Position numbers and translations under genes: made by a program. The notes under the pieces were generated by a model. The model was not told the origin of the DNA and ran no database searches. It saw only the letters and a list, made by a program, of their open reading frames with translations. From the NCBI GenBank assembly GCA_951799425.1, contig OX637405.1, positions 19,999,089 through 20,063,088 of the forward strand: 64,000 nt of DNA. Direction: 5' to 3'. The number at the start of each line of letters is the position of its first letter. Position 1 is the stretch's first letter. The stretch is from Ilex aquifolium (Eukaryota; Streptophyta; Magnoliopsida; Aquifoliales; Aquifoliaceae). Positions 53,973 through 64,000 of this stretch are shown here, piece after piece.

Positions 53973-55907
53973 TGATTAGCACTTAAAATTAGCATATTAC
54001 TATGCCGTTTTAAGACTAATTATACTTTGATGGAGTATAAGTGATGTCATTTCAGGCCCTAAACTGAACAAGGACCCAAGAACAACAAGTACCACACTTG
54101 GATGCAACACCAGCACATTAGAGCCCAAAATTGGAGAAGCTTGGAGCACAGTCAGAACGTTCGAACGCCAACTCACATTCGAACGTCCACATTACACTGT
54201 AGCAGACTCAACTGCTAAGAGAAGGTGTGTTGTAGTTAGGAAAGAAGACTGAAGCTCTAAAGCACTTGAGTGTCACGTTCGAATGCCAACTCACGTTCGA
54301 ACGTGCACTTGAGTTGATTGAAGACCAGACTACTGCATAGAGTTGGAACTAAACTTCACAAAAGACCAACAGACCACTCGAGTGAAAGGGTCAGAACACA
54401 TCTGGCGTTCGAACGCCCTTAGTGTAAAAACAGAAGAAACGTTCGAACGACAGTCAACGTTCGAATGCCCTTAGTGCAAAAACAGAAACAACGTTCGAAC
54501 GCCAACTCACGTTCGAACGTTCTCCACAGACTGGCAGCAGAGTGGTTGACTTTTCACTTAGACTTGGGCGACAAACACTATTCCTTCACCTCCTCTTGTC
54601 TCCTCCTCTTGCCTATAAATACTCCCCTTGTTGGAGAGCTAAGGGAGCCAAGTAGGAAAATTGATGGAGGCTTAGACTCCCACTCACATTGTAGATTTAA
54701 CTTATTTTCCTTGTATGAAGTCTTTATCTTAGAGATGAGTTTGGCTTTAGTCCAACATCTCTTGCTTGTTATAAAAGTAGTTTTATGCTTATGCTTTCAT
54801 TTTACATGCATAGAAGAGAGATAGTTCATCTTTTGGTTGAGGAAGCAACCCTCCAATTCTTGGTTGAGGAAGCCACCCTCCAAATGTGACTAGCTTTCTT
54901 CTACTTTTATTGTTCATGCATTTCACTTTCATTGCTTGAGCTTCTTTCTTTCTTAGAAGAGTGAAACTCTTCCACTTTTCTAGAGCTTTACCAAAGCCGT
55001 GAAGGGTGGAACGTGATTCACCTATTCTTTGTTAAAGATTGGCTCCGTGTTTGTTGTTACTTTATCTTTTAAGTTCTCTACTTGGAGGGATGAGCATCAC
55101 TCACTTTTCTAGCTTTACCCAAGCCATGAAGAGTGAGTAGTTTCTCATTCACTCTTTAGTAAGAGGAGAAGAGCATGTATAAGTTATCCGAGAATCATAT
55201 TTGTGCATTGTTTTTATGCTTAACGTTTATTTCTTCTTGTTATTGGATGATTGATTGCATCTAGCAAAGCTAAGGTACTTTGTATAACTGTGGGCTCTTT
55301 CTATGACACGGATGACTCTTGCATAGAAAGACTCATCAGTTCAAGGCAAGTACCCCGGCTAGATCCTCATGACTACCCTTCAATCCTCACCGTTATTGTA
55401 CTTCATTTAAAGAATGGAATATTAATATCATGATTGGATGTCTTGTAGAAACACTTGCTTGTTTGTAGACGGGTTAAGTCTCGGCACAGACAATTCTTGT
55501 AAACTTCTAGAAAGACATCGGAATCATGTTCTTAATTCTCGTAATCCATCTTTATCTTCCGATTAACTTGCTGTTGACACGGGAGTTAATTGAGTTATCA
55601 AGCACAATTATGACAAACCGGATAACTAACTACATGTCCAGATCCTTGCACTAAAGAGTGACTCTTTTTAATTAGCACTTATCTCCTGTTTTGTTAAGAA
55701 AATCCTCTTGGAAAGAATCTTATATTCTGTCCAGGAAAACTCATATCTCACAGCAAATCTCAAGGGTTACAATCAATAGGTCTCTACCACTGCTTACCTC
55801 AGAAATATCAACAAAAGTTTCCTGTGGATTTGACTCCGGACTCAAACCGGATTATTACTACAGCTTCATCGCCTGCACTTGGGTGTACACATTTCAAATC
55901 AAGAACA
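53973..55907 (+). repeat. Element C 5' LTR
   Basis: 1,935 bp, TGATTAGCACTT...AAGAACA. Palindrome array 54155-54520 (2-2-1-2-2) and TATAAATA at 54614-54621. Confidence 0.93.
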
Positions 55908-55913
55908 AGTTTT

Positions 55914-55931
55914 TGGCGCCGTTGCCGAGGA
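55914..55931 (+). other. Primer-binding site of element C, tRNA-Asp
   Basis: TGGCGCCGTTGCCGAGGA, one change from the tRNA-Asp complement. Confidence 0.88.
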
Positions 55932-56026
55932 ACCTTTAAAAGGTGTTTTAAGGTGAAAGGTAAAAAGACCTTCAACGTTGTGTATATTCTTTGGTTTACT
56001 GTAAATAACTTTGTTTTATTTTCTTT

Positions 56027-57241
56027 ATGACTGAGGGCACTCCTCGCTTCCAAAATTTGCCGGCAGAATCGTGTGAGTCCGTGAATCAGCCTGAACCAAA
56101 TTCACCTAGATCAGTAGCAGACTCTTGTGAGGGTAGTATGGCAAATAATGAAAGAAATGGAGAAGTCCCTATGAGAGAGAAGGAGGTCCCTAACATCCGA
56201 ACTTTGCGGGATTACTTAAATCCCACCAGAAACAGTGTCCCCTCTTGTTTTATTTTTCCTGAAAATGCTCCCCTCTTTACTGTAAAGCCGGGGACAGTGC
56301 AGTTATTACCCGTGTTTCATGGATTGGATGCAAAAAATCCATATCTGCATATAAAAGATTTTGAGGAAGTGTGTGGAACATTTCAAGACAATTCTGAATT
56401 GGCCAAGATAAAACTGTTTTCTTTCTCCTTGAGGGATAGAGCCAAACAATGGTTAAATTCTTTAAAAGCTTTTCAATACCCAACTGGCAAGCATTACAAA
56501 ATGCATTTTTTAGAAAGTTTTTTCCTCTACACCGCACAAATGCACTAAAATGGCAAATCATGAATTTTGCGGTTAAAGAAGGAGAAACTTTTTATCAAAG
56601 TTGGGAGAGATTCAAAGATCTGCTCCAATCCTGCCCACATCATGCTTTTGAAAATTGGATTTTGGTAGGATTTTTCTATGACTCCTTACCCTCTAGACTA
56701 CGTCAGTTTGTCGAAATGATGGCCCAAGGAGAATTCATGGGAAAAAGTCTGGATGAGGCATTCAATGTGGGAGTAAGACTTCTTTGAAAATTTGCCGACC
56801 ATCTACATCGGATGTCTCCAAAGAGAAAAATCCCACATCGACACCATATCTGACAGTTCTCAGATGTGGGATTCAGCCTCCCCTACCACTGTAGAAGCCA
56901 GACCATCTACTTCCCAAGGAGGAAAATATGTCTTGAGAGAGGATGATGACTTGAGAGCAAAAATGTCCACATTGTCTCGAAAGCTTGAAGCTTTAGAGAT
57001 GAAGAAATTCCATCAAGTTGATGTTAGCCCTTCCACCGAGCAAGTGTGTGGAATCTGTGCGCTAACAGGACACCCTACTGGGGAGTGTCCCACCATCCCA
57101 GCATTCAAAGAAGTCTTGTTGGAACAAACACATGCAGTTTCCAACTTCAACAAGCCCTACTCCAACCCATATTCTGAAACATACAATCCAAGGTGGTGAA
57201 ACCACCCTAACTTCAGTTGGAAGAACACACAACCAATACCC
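56027..57241 (+). pseudogene. Element C gag
   Basis: ATG 56027 (MTEGTPRFQNLPAESCE). The gag domain is complete in sequence but shifted by a one-base loss near 56465. Downstream frames carry IMNFAVKEGETFYQSWERF, FYDSLPSRLRQFVEMM and the knuckle CGICALTGHPTGEC. A TGA for Trp stands at 57197-57199. It keeps the about 100 codons that B lost. Confidence 0.87.
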
Positions 57242-58209
57242 ATGAACCAACAACAAGGGCCATACCCACCACCCCAAGGACCTCCTGCATATCAACCATA
57301 TCAACCACCACAAAAGAGGAACCTTGAGGACACACTGAATCAGTTCATGCAAAACCACATGAATTATAACAATAATTCCACACAGGCTTTCACTGATTTC
57401 AAAACTCAGACCACTCAATCTTTTGAGGATCTTAAAAGCCACATCCAAAATTTGACTCAATCCATGGTCATACACGAAAAGGGCAAGTTTCCTGCCCAAC
57501 CAAAGCAACCACAAGGCCAATTCCATGTAGGGAACCCTTCAACAACAGGAAACACCCAAGACCAAGCCCAAGTTGTCACGACACTAAGAAGTGGCAAGGT
57601 GATTGACAAGACAATCAGAGACATACTCATTCCCAAGCCAAGACCTGAGTCAAGCCCAGCCAATCCATCATCTGAACCTGAACCAATTGAGACTGAACTT
57701 GAGAAAGACCCTGAGCCTGTGATTGAACAAGAGCCAGAACCTTCTGAGAAAAGGGAACCTTCGTATCCCATTCCGGCTCCGTTTCCTCATCGACTCAAAA
57801 CCAAACAGAAAGATCAGCCTGAAATTTATGAGCTTTTTAAGCAAGTAAATATCAACATCCCACTTCTGGATGCAATCAAACAAGTTCCGTCTTATGCCAA
57901 GTTTCTAAAAGACTTGTGCACAGTCAAGAGAAGCCAGAATGTCCAAAAGAGAGCTTTCCTAACGGAACAAGCTAGTGCTCTTCTTCAACATAAAACCCTT
58001 CCAAAATACAAAGACCCAGGGTGTCCGACTGTCTCATGTATCATTGGGAACTTCAGGATTGAACAAGCTTTGTTAGACCTTGGAGCCAGCGTTAATTTGT
58101 TACCCTACTCTGTCTATCAGCAGTAGGGTTTGGGTGAACTTAAACCACTTGTGTTACACTCCAGTTGGCTGACTGATCTGTCAAAACCCCCAGAGGGATT
58201 GTTGAAGAT
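57242..58209 (+). pseudogene. Element C gag C-terminus and protease
   Basis: 294 open codons: Pro/Gln-rich linker, coiled region (TQAFTDFKTQTTQSFEDLKS), acidic EPEP segment, a conserved FKQVNINIPLLDAIKQVPSY block and the protease core LLDLGASVNLLPYSVYQQ. It closes at a TAG (58124-58126), followed by a frameshift near 58150. Confidence 0.85.
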
Positions 58210-60689
58210 GTGCTTGTCCAAGTAGATAGTTTTGTCTTCCCTGTTGACTTCATTATTCTGGATACTCAACCAGCAATAAATTTGGAGAACCAAATTCCCG
58301 TCATTCTTGGTCGGTCATTCCTAGCAACTTCCAATGCCTTAATCAATTGCAGGAATGGAGTCATGAAATTAACTTTTGGGAATATGACTCTCGAACTGAA
58401 CATTTTCAATATTGCTAAACATCTAGAAGAAGAAAAGGAAGAAAGGGAAGTAAACTCCATAGAATCTTTGATACAGGAACATCTGGATGATACATTCTGT
58501 GAGGATCCTACTGAATCATCTCTGTTAGAACTCATCTCATCAGAAACAACAGATGATGACCCAAATCCACCAAGTGGCCCTACTCATACTGTTGAGACAT
58601 GGGCACCCAAATTCGAAGAAATTTCACCAAGTGGCACAAAGTCAGTCTCATCAAGTGTTAGCCCACCAAAGCCTGAATTGAAACCTCTCCCATCTGACCT
58701 CAAATATGCATTTTTAGGAGAGAATGAGTCATACCCAGTGGTAATTTCATCTAAACTCACAGACTTACAAGAGTCTAAACTGATTGAAGTTCTTCGAAGT
58801 CATAAAAGCATCATTGGATGGACCATCGCTGACTTGAAAGGTATAAGCCCGTTAATCTGCAATCATGCCATATACCTTGAAGAGGATTCAAAACCCTCTC
58901 GTCAAATGCAGCGACGACTAAACCCTCACATGAAGGAAGTTGTGAGAATTGAGGTACTCAAACTCTTAGATGTAGGGATAATCTTCCCTATCTCAGATAG
59001 TAAATGGGTTAGTCCAACCCAAGTTGTGCCAAAAAAATCTGGGGTCACAGTGGTAAAAAATGATGCAAATGAACTAGTACCAACTCGAGTCGTCACAGGA
59101 TGGCGAATGTGCATTGATTATCGAAAACTCAATTTGGTCACTAGAAAAGATCATTTTCCTCTCTCATTTCTTGACCAAGTCCTAGAGATAATTGCAGGCC
59201 ATGCATTTTACTATTTTTTAGATGGGTATTCAGGGTATAACCAAATTGAGATAGCCTTAGATGATCAGGAGAAAACAACCTTCACATGCCCCTTTGGCAC
59301 CTTTGCATTCAAAAGGATGTCATTTGGACTTTGTAACGCTCCTGCAACATTCCAAAGATGTATGCTAAGCTTGTTTAGTGATATGGTTGAAAATTTTTTG
59401 GAAGTATTCATGGATGACTTCTCTGTCTATGGTGATTCCTTCGATTTGTGTTTAACCAATCTGGAGAAAGTACTGATCAGATGTAAGGAAGCCAACCTAG
59501 TGCTCAATTGGGAAAAATGCCATTTTATGGTAACACAGGGCATTGTCCTTGGTCACATTGTATCGTCTGAAGGCATGAAAGTTGACAAGACAAAAATAGA
59601 TCTGATTGGAAATTTGCCTACCCCTAAAACTGTAAAGGATGTTCGATCATTCCTAGGACATGCAGGTTTCTACAGGAGATTCATAAAAGATTTCAGTACC
59701 ATAGCAAAACCCATGTGTCACCTCCTAAGTCAGGATGTAATCTTTGATTGGAATGAAGCATGCCAAAAAGCCTTTGACAAGCTAAAAGACATGTTAATTT
59801 CTGCACCAATAATGCAACCCCCTGACTGGAATCTTCCCTTTGAACTAATGTGTGATGCAAGTGATTTTGCTGTAGGTGCTGTATTGGGACAAAGAAAAGA
59901 TAAGAAACCCCATGTGATTTACTATGCAAGCAAAACTTTGAATGATGCTCAAATGAATTATTCGACAACTGAGAAAGAATTGCTTGCTGTAGTTTTTGCA
60001 CTGGAAAAATTCCGTTCTTATCTTGTTGGTTCTTCTGTTACTGTATTTACTGACCATGCATCCCTAAAATTTTTGCTCACAAAGAAGGGCGCCAAACCAA
60101 GACTCTTGAGATGGATACTTTTGCTCCAAGAGTTTGATCTTGTCATCAAGGACAAGAAAGGTGTCGAGAATGTGGTGGCAGATCATCTGTCCAGACTAAC
60201 CTATGAATTTCATGAGGATGGACTGCCAATCAATGAGAAATTCCCCGATGAACAACTGTTCATGATTGATAGGACACCATGGTATGCAGACATTGCTAAC
60301 TTTCTTGCTACTGGTACACTCCCTCCATCCTTTACCATGTTGGACAAAAAGAAATTTCTGAGGGAGGTTTGTAACTTTTTTTGGGAGGATCCTTACGTAT
60401 TCAAGTACTGTAAAGATCAAATCATAAGACGTTCCATCCCTACTCATGAAAGTAGCCAGGTAATAACATTTTGTCATTCTGAAGCATGCGGTGGCCACTT
60501 TTCATCAAGAAAAACAGCTGCAAAAATATTGCAGTGTGGATTTTACTGGCCCACACTTTTCAAAGATGTCCATACCTTTTGTTTAACTTGTGATAGGTGT
60601 CAAAGGTTAGGAAACATTTCTAAAAGAAATATGATGCCCTTAAACCCCATTCTGGTAATTGAAATTTTGACTGTTGAGGCATCGATTTT
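58210..60689 (+). CDS. Element C reverse transcriptase-RNase H-integrase (N-terminal), 840-codon frame
   Basis: Part of the Pol polyprotein. Residues 1-40 end the protease fold ([14 protein letters not shown]), with an acidic linker to about 150. The RT core has [55 protein letters not shown] and the active site FMDDFSVYG at about residue 400. RNase H has [18 protein letters not shown] (about 545), [13 protein letters not shown] and [11 protein letters not shown]. The integrase zinc finger has HSEACGGH and CLTCDRC (about 755-800), all ligands present. A one-base deletion near 60665 shifts the frame before the DDE core, so the frame ends out of register at 60732. Reverse transcription enzymes of an LTR element, probably inactive as a unit. 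Confidence 0.92.
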
Positions 60690-61649
60690 ATGGGACCATT
60701 TCCCCCTTCCTTTGGTTATCTGTACATTTTAGTGGCTGTAGACTATGTATCCAAATGGGTTGAAGCAATTCCATGCCGAAACAATGATCACAAAACAGTG
60801 ATCAAATTTTTGAAAGAAAATATTTTGTCCCGGTTTGGAATTCCGAAATCAATCATAAGCGATGGGGGTGCTCATTTTTGCAATCGTCCTTTCTGGAATT
60901 TAATGAAAAAATACTTGATTTTTCACAAAATTGCAACCCCTTATCACCCATAGACCAGTGAACAAGCTGAGTTAGCTAATCGGGAGATCAAATTAATTTT
61001 GGAAAAAACGATGAATCCAGATCGCAAAGATTGGTCGTTAAGACTAACTGATGCGCTCTGGGCATACCGTACTGCTTTTAAAACAATTTTAGGCATGTCT
61101 CCTTATCGATTAGTCTATGGAAAGCCATGTCACTTGCCTGTGGAATTGGAACATAGGGCATACTGGGCCATTAAAGCAATGAATTTTGACTTGGACAAGG
61201 CTGGGCTAGCAAGGAAACTTCAGATAAATGAATTGGAGGAATTGAGAAATGAAGCATATGAAAATGCTAAGATTGCTAAAACCAGGATGAAAATTCTTCA
61301 TGACAAACACATTATGCGGAAATCTTTTGAGCAGTCTCAAAAAGTCTTGCTATTTAATTCAAGACTCCGCCTCTTTCCTGGTAAGTTGAAATCAAGATGG
61401 ACTGGGCCTTACATTGTCAAAAAGGTGTTTGAACATGGAGCAGTTGAAGTGGAAAACACAGCAAACGGTAATAGTTTTACTGTTAATGGTCAGCGGTTAA
61501 AACCATTTTTGGAGGATGTTGTTAAAAATGTGGAAACCATTCTTTTAATGGAACCAGAGTACTCCACCGAAATTCGCGCCTGCCGACACTCCAGTGGATC
61601 GGGTCAGAAAAAATCTACTCCAACCCGACCCACTAGAGCGCCTTTATAA
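60690..61649 (+). pseudogene. Element C integrase catalytic and C-terminal part
   Basis: [42 protein letters not shown], then a TAG in PYHPQTS (Gln codon) at 60951-60953, the catalytic Glu in [31 protein letters not shown], and the C-terminal [19 protein letters not shown]. It is open from 60999 to its stop at 61647-61649, which overlaps the internal TATA box. Confidence 0.9.
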
Positions 61650-61780
61650 GGCACCCACTTTTTCTCCCAGCCGCCGCAGTTGGCCCCCCCCCCCCCAATT
61701 TCTTCTTCTTCTTCTTCTTTTTCTTTTCTTCTTCTTCCTTCTGTTCGTCTTCGAGTTCTCTGTTATCCGAGAAACCACCC
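61636..61780 (+). promoter_or_regulatory. Internal TATA box and pyrimidine-rich leader, element C
   Basis: GAGCGCCTTTATAAGGCACC (61636-61655), then a C-run and CTT repeats (61685-61740) and the ATG at 61781. The TATA box overlaps the integrase stop region, so the two functions share bases. Confidence 0.5.
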
Positions 61781-61927
61781 ATGACCACACACTCCACAAA
61801 TACGATATTTTGCTTCATGTTTTGCATTTTAATCTTATATTTGCTCATGGGTGTTCTTCTTTTATTCACACTCACACATAAGGATTTTTCGCCTACCCGA
61901 AATCCAGATCTGTGCACAGATGAGTAA
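61781..61927 (+). CDS. Small membrane protein of element C, 48 residues
   Basis: MTTHSTNT, hydrophobic residues 9-31 (IFCFMFCILILYLLMGVLLL), tail HKDFSPTRNPDLCTDE. ATG and stop sit at the same alignment positions as in A and B. One single-span membrane segment predicted by eye. Function unknown. Confidence 0.6.
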   Translation: MTTHSTNTIFCFMFCILILYLLMGVLLLFTLTHKDFSPTRNPDLCTDE

Positions 61928-62017
61928 TTTTTGTGTTTTTATTTGTAGGTCTCAGCGGGTGAACAGATCTCTACCATTCAACTTCGTCTCCACAATCCAT
62001 GAACCGGTAAATTCGAA

Positions 62018-62056
62018 ACATTGGGGACAATGTTCAGTTTAGGTTGGGGGGTATGA
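62018..62056 (+). other. Hairpin and internal polypurine-like tract, element C
   Basis: ACATTGGGGACAATGT, then TTTAGGTTGGGGGGTATGATCAG. The end even resembles the polypurine-tract-to-LTR junction of this family (GGGGGTG/TGATTAG). Confidence 0.65.
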
Positions 62057-62239
62057 TCAGTTTATCAGTTCATTAGTTCATATTTTCGTAAATTTTTAAA
62101 ATTTTTTATATTGTCGTTGTTGATCATGTTTGAACATTGATTGTATAAATTGATGATTATGCTTATGAATCAGCTTCAATCGTCTTTGTGACTGGCAGAC
62201 GTTAAAGAACCAGATAGTGAGTCTTAAAACTTAGCAATC

Positions 62240-62650
62240 ATGGATGTAAAACTTTTTTGGTTTAGCCTAGGAGTTCTACGTACTTTTCCATCTAATCTAC
62301 ATACTATGATCATGAGAAAAGCAAGATTAGTAAGGAAGACTGAAATCCAAGAAAAACAAGCGAAACCCCTCTGTGGCAGAAGCAGCTTTGCCAAACGCCG
62401 TCGTGCCAAAAGGCTTGGTGCCTGTAAACAGTGTGGCAGAGTCTTTCATGAAAAAAGGTACAACCAGTGTTCTGAACCAATTTTCGGTCGCGCACTTGAT
62501 CGATTAGACTGGATAGTGAATGAGCTGAGTAAGGATTACCCTGATACGCCATGCTATTCCGGTACTTTGTTTAACCGGTTTGTGAGAGAGGAAGTTGGGA
62601 GAGTTACTGGTTGTCCATTCTACACAGACACAGAGGGAGACTCGGATTAG
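62240..62650 (+). CDS. Cys/His accessory protein of element C, 136 residues
   Basis: Intact, the same length as in element A. MDVKLFWFSLGVLRTF, basic AKRRRAKR, CKQCGRVFHEKRYNQC (C-x2-C-x4-H-x6-C), RALDRLDWIVNELSKDYPD, VREEVGRVTGCP, ending EGDSD. About 120 of 136 residues agree with element A by eye. Probably nucleic-acid binding; unproven. Confidence 0.65.
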   Translation: MDVKLFWFSLGVLRTFPSNLHTMIMRKARLVRKTEIQEKQAKPLCGRSSFAKRRRAKRLGACKQCGRVFHEKRYNQCSEPIFGRALDRLDWIVNELSKDYPDTPCYSGTLFNRFVREEVGRVTGCPFYTDTEGDSD

Positions 62651-62919
62651 ATAATTTTCTGTAGGAAATGTGTACTTTTGTTGGGGGAGTGAAAGCCAAA
62701 GGTCCGAATTTGTTGTAAAAAGTGTAAAAATCTTTTTGTATAAATTCTTTTGACTGAAATGAAAATATGGGCCGAGTAAGGAATGCCCCAGAATACCAAC
62801 CTGAAGCGTGGGTAGGGGCTTATCCTGAGACGACATAGGTTTTTGATTTAAAATTATGTGTTTAGCCTTCTTAGATTGTGTACAGTGTAGTGAAGAAATT
62901 TTTTGATTTTTTTGATTCA

Positions 62920-63240
62920 ACGTTCGAACGACATTTTACGTTCGAACGTCAGCTGCTTACAGTACTCAGCCTCTGATGAAGCTTCTGATGAAACGTAAAA
63001 GTATTGGGATCTCTATCCGTTCGAACGCCAATAGACCGTTCAAACGAGATTAACGTTTGAACGCCAATAGAACGTTCGAACGTTAGATGCTTACAATACT
63101 TTGGCCTCTGACAGAAACTCAAAAGTACTGAGAGCTCACCACGATCGAACGCCAAATCACGTTCGAACGATTTGTTTAAATCCTTCTAGACACGTTCGAA
63201 CGTTACCAACGTTCGAACGTTACGACTCAGGCTATAAAAG
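62920..63240 (+). promoter_or_regulatory. Internal promoter of element C: palindrome array plus TATA
   Basis: About ten GTTCGAAC-type sites (some decayed, such as GTTCAAAC, ATCGAAC), mostly paired. The last pair ends 20 bp before CTATAAAAGCC (TATA 63233-63240). The leader runs to ATG 63451. Confidence 0.72.
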
Positions 63241-63450
63241 CCTGGTTCGTCTTCTTCATTTCAAAACCCTCCAAAACCTCTGAAAGCCCGAAAAACCCTT
63301 GGAGACTCTTCACTACCCAGACCCCAAAACCCCAACCATTCTCCATTTTCACCAAAAAATCAACCCTCCCAAGACATTTTCCACTTCAAGAAGATCCATT
63401 TTCACAAAGAAATCAAAGATTTCAAAACCCTCCAACTCAAAAACCGAAAA

Positions 63451-64000
63451 ATGCCAAGAGTCAAGCTTCTTGCCAGGAGGAACCCAAACACCCAAGAGCC
63501 TAATTTTTTCGAAGTAGTGGTGGAGGTGAGAGAAGGAATGCCACCACTCACAAGGAGATACGACAAGAATCGATTCCCCACAGCTCTGAAAGCTGACAGG
63601 TACGAAAACTTTTTTCCAAAAATAGGCTGTGGTATGTGAAAGGGATGTGGTGTTGACTGACTTTGTTGAATTGGGGATAATGGCGGAGATGGAAAAGAGG
63701 GGTTGGGTTTTGTTTTTGAGAAATGGCGGAGAAGCCGTGATTGATTTGGTGAGGGAGTTTTACTCCAACGCCGAATTAATCAATGGAGCATTGAGAAGTT
63801 ATGTGAGGTGGATCCACATCGAGGTGGATGAGGATTACATAAGGGAGATTAGGCAAGAAGTGCCTCGGGTTCCAAATCCCGCTTATCCCCCAAGGAAGAA
63901 TGTGGCGATGAATGAAGTGGGGAAGGAACTGACTGGAGTACCCAATTTTTCGTGGACTGGGAAGAAATTTTTTAGACAAGGGGAGCTAAGTGACAAATAC
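63451..64000 (+). pseudogene. Third ORF of element C, partial (window edge), frameshifted
   Basis: MPRVKLLARRNPNTQEPNFFE with the block YDKNRFPTALKADRYENF. A frameshift occurs near 63615, after which ERDVVLTDFVELG, GWVLFLRNGGEAVIDLVREF and VPNFSWTGKKFFRQGELSDK continue in the next frame to the window end. Confidence 0.85.

Larger units (their letters stand above)
53973..64000 (+). mobile_element. Athila-type Ty3/gypsy element C, cut by the window edge
   Basis: Third copy of the same family: LTR 53973-55907, primer site 55914-55931, gag from 56027, pol to 61649, accessory ORFs, and the third ORF open at the window end. The longest pol frame (840 codons) makes it the best-preserved copy, but gag and pol still carry frameshifts and stops. 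The left flank ends ACATA; the matching duplication would lie outside the window. Confidence 0.94.

Overview
This is a stretch of flowering-plant (eudicot-type) nuclear chromosome made mostly of transposable elements. It holds one recognisable host gene fragment, a DHHC-type protein S-acyltransferase with spliced exons on the minus strand. A decayed copy of the plastid 23S-4.5S rRNA region lies in that gene's first intron. The plant-type primer sites (initiator tRNA-Met for copia, tRNA-Asp for Athila) and the element families agree with a plant origin. The species cannot be named from the sequence.

Layout. 1-6637: non-coding sequence with a CT/CA-rich leader-like start, a 1.3-kb hAT element with an 8-bp target duplication (2404-3711), an exon-like segment, and a dead RTE-type LINE fragment (6048-6395, minus). 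6638-17369: a copia LTR retrotransposon (184-bp LTRs) broken by two later insertions. The first is a minus-strand non-autonomous LTR element (9677-12478, target duplication CTCAC) with its own coiled-coil reading frame. The second is a TIR element (13735-16277) carrying captured LINE RNase H pieces. 17900-22121: exons 3, 2 and 1 of the DHHC gene. The copia element sits downstream of exon 3, and no later exon was found in the window. 22521-23274: a hAT-type foldback MITE.

23579-51166 is a three-layer nest. A foldback element was split by an Athila-type Ty3/gypsy retrotransposon (element B, minus strand, 23799-50262). B was in turn split inside its integrase gene by a second Athila of the same family (element A, plus strand, 29575-43869, target duplication ATGCC). 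52182-53972 looks like an LTR of another family. A third Athila copy (element C, plus strand) starts at 53973 inside it and runs off the right edge.

The three Athila copies share one plan: an LTR of about 1.9 kb, a tRNA-Asp primer site, gag, protease-RT-RNase H-integrase, then a long 3' accessory region. That region has, in order, an internal TATA box, a 47-48 residue predicted membrane microprotein, a hairpin plus polypurine-like tract, a 136-residue Cys/His protein, an array of GTTCGAAC palindromes with a second internal TATA box, and a third large ORF of the plant-transposon (env-position) family. The palindromes are the same as those arrayed upstream of the TATA box in every LTR. I infer that the accessory ORF is transcribed from its own promoter, under the same host factor as the LTR. 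This module is the most interesting system in the window. All gag-pol copies carry stops or frameshifts, many of the C-to-T type, so no element looks autonomous now.
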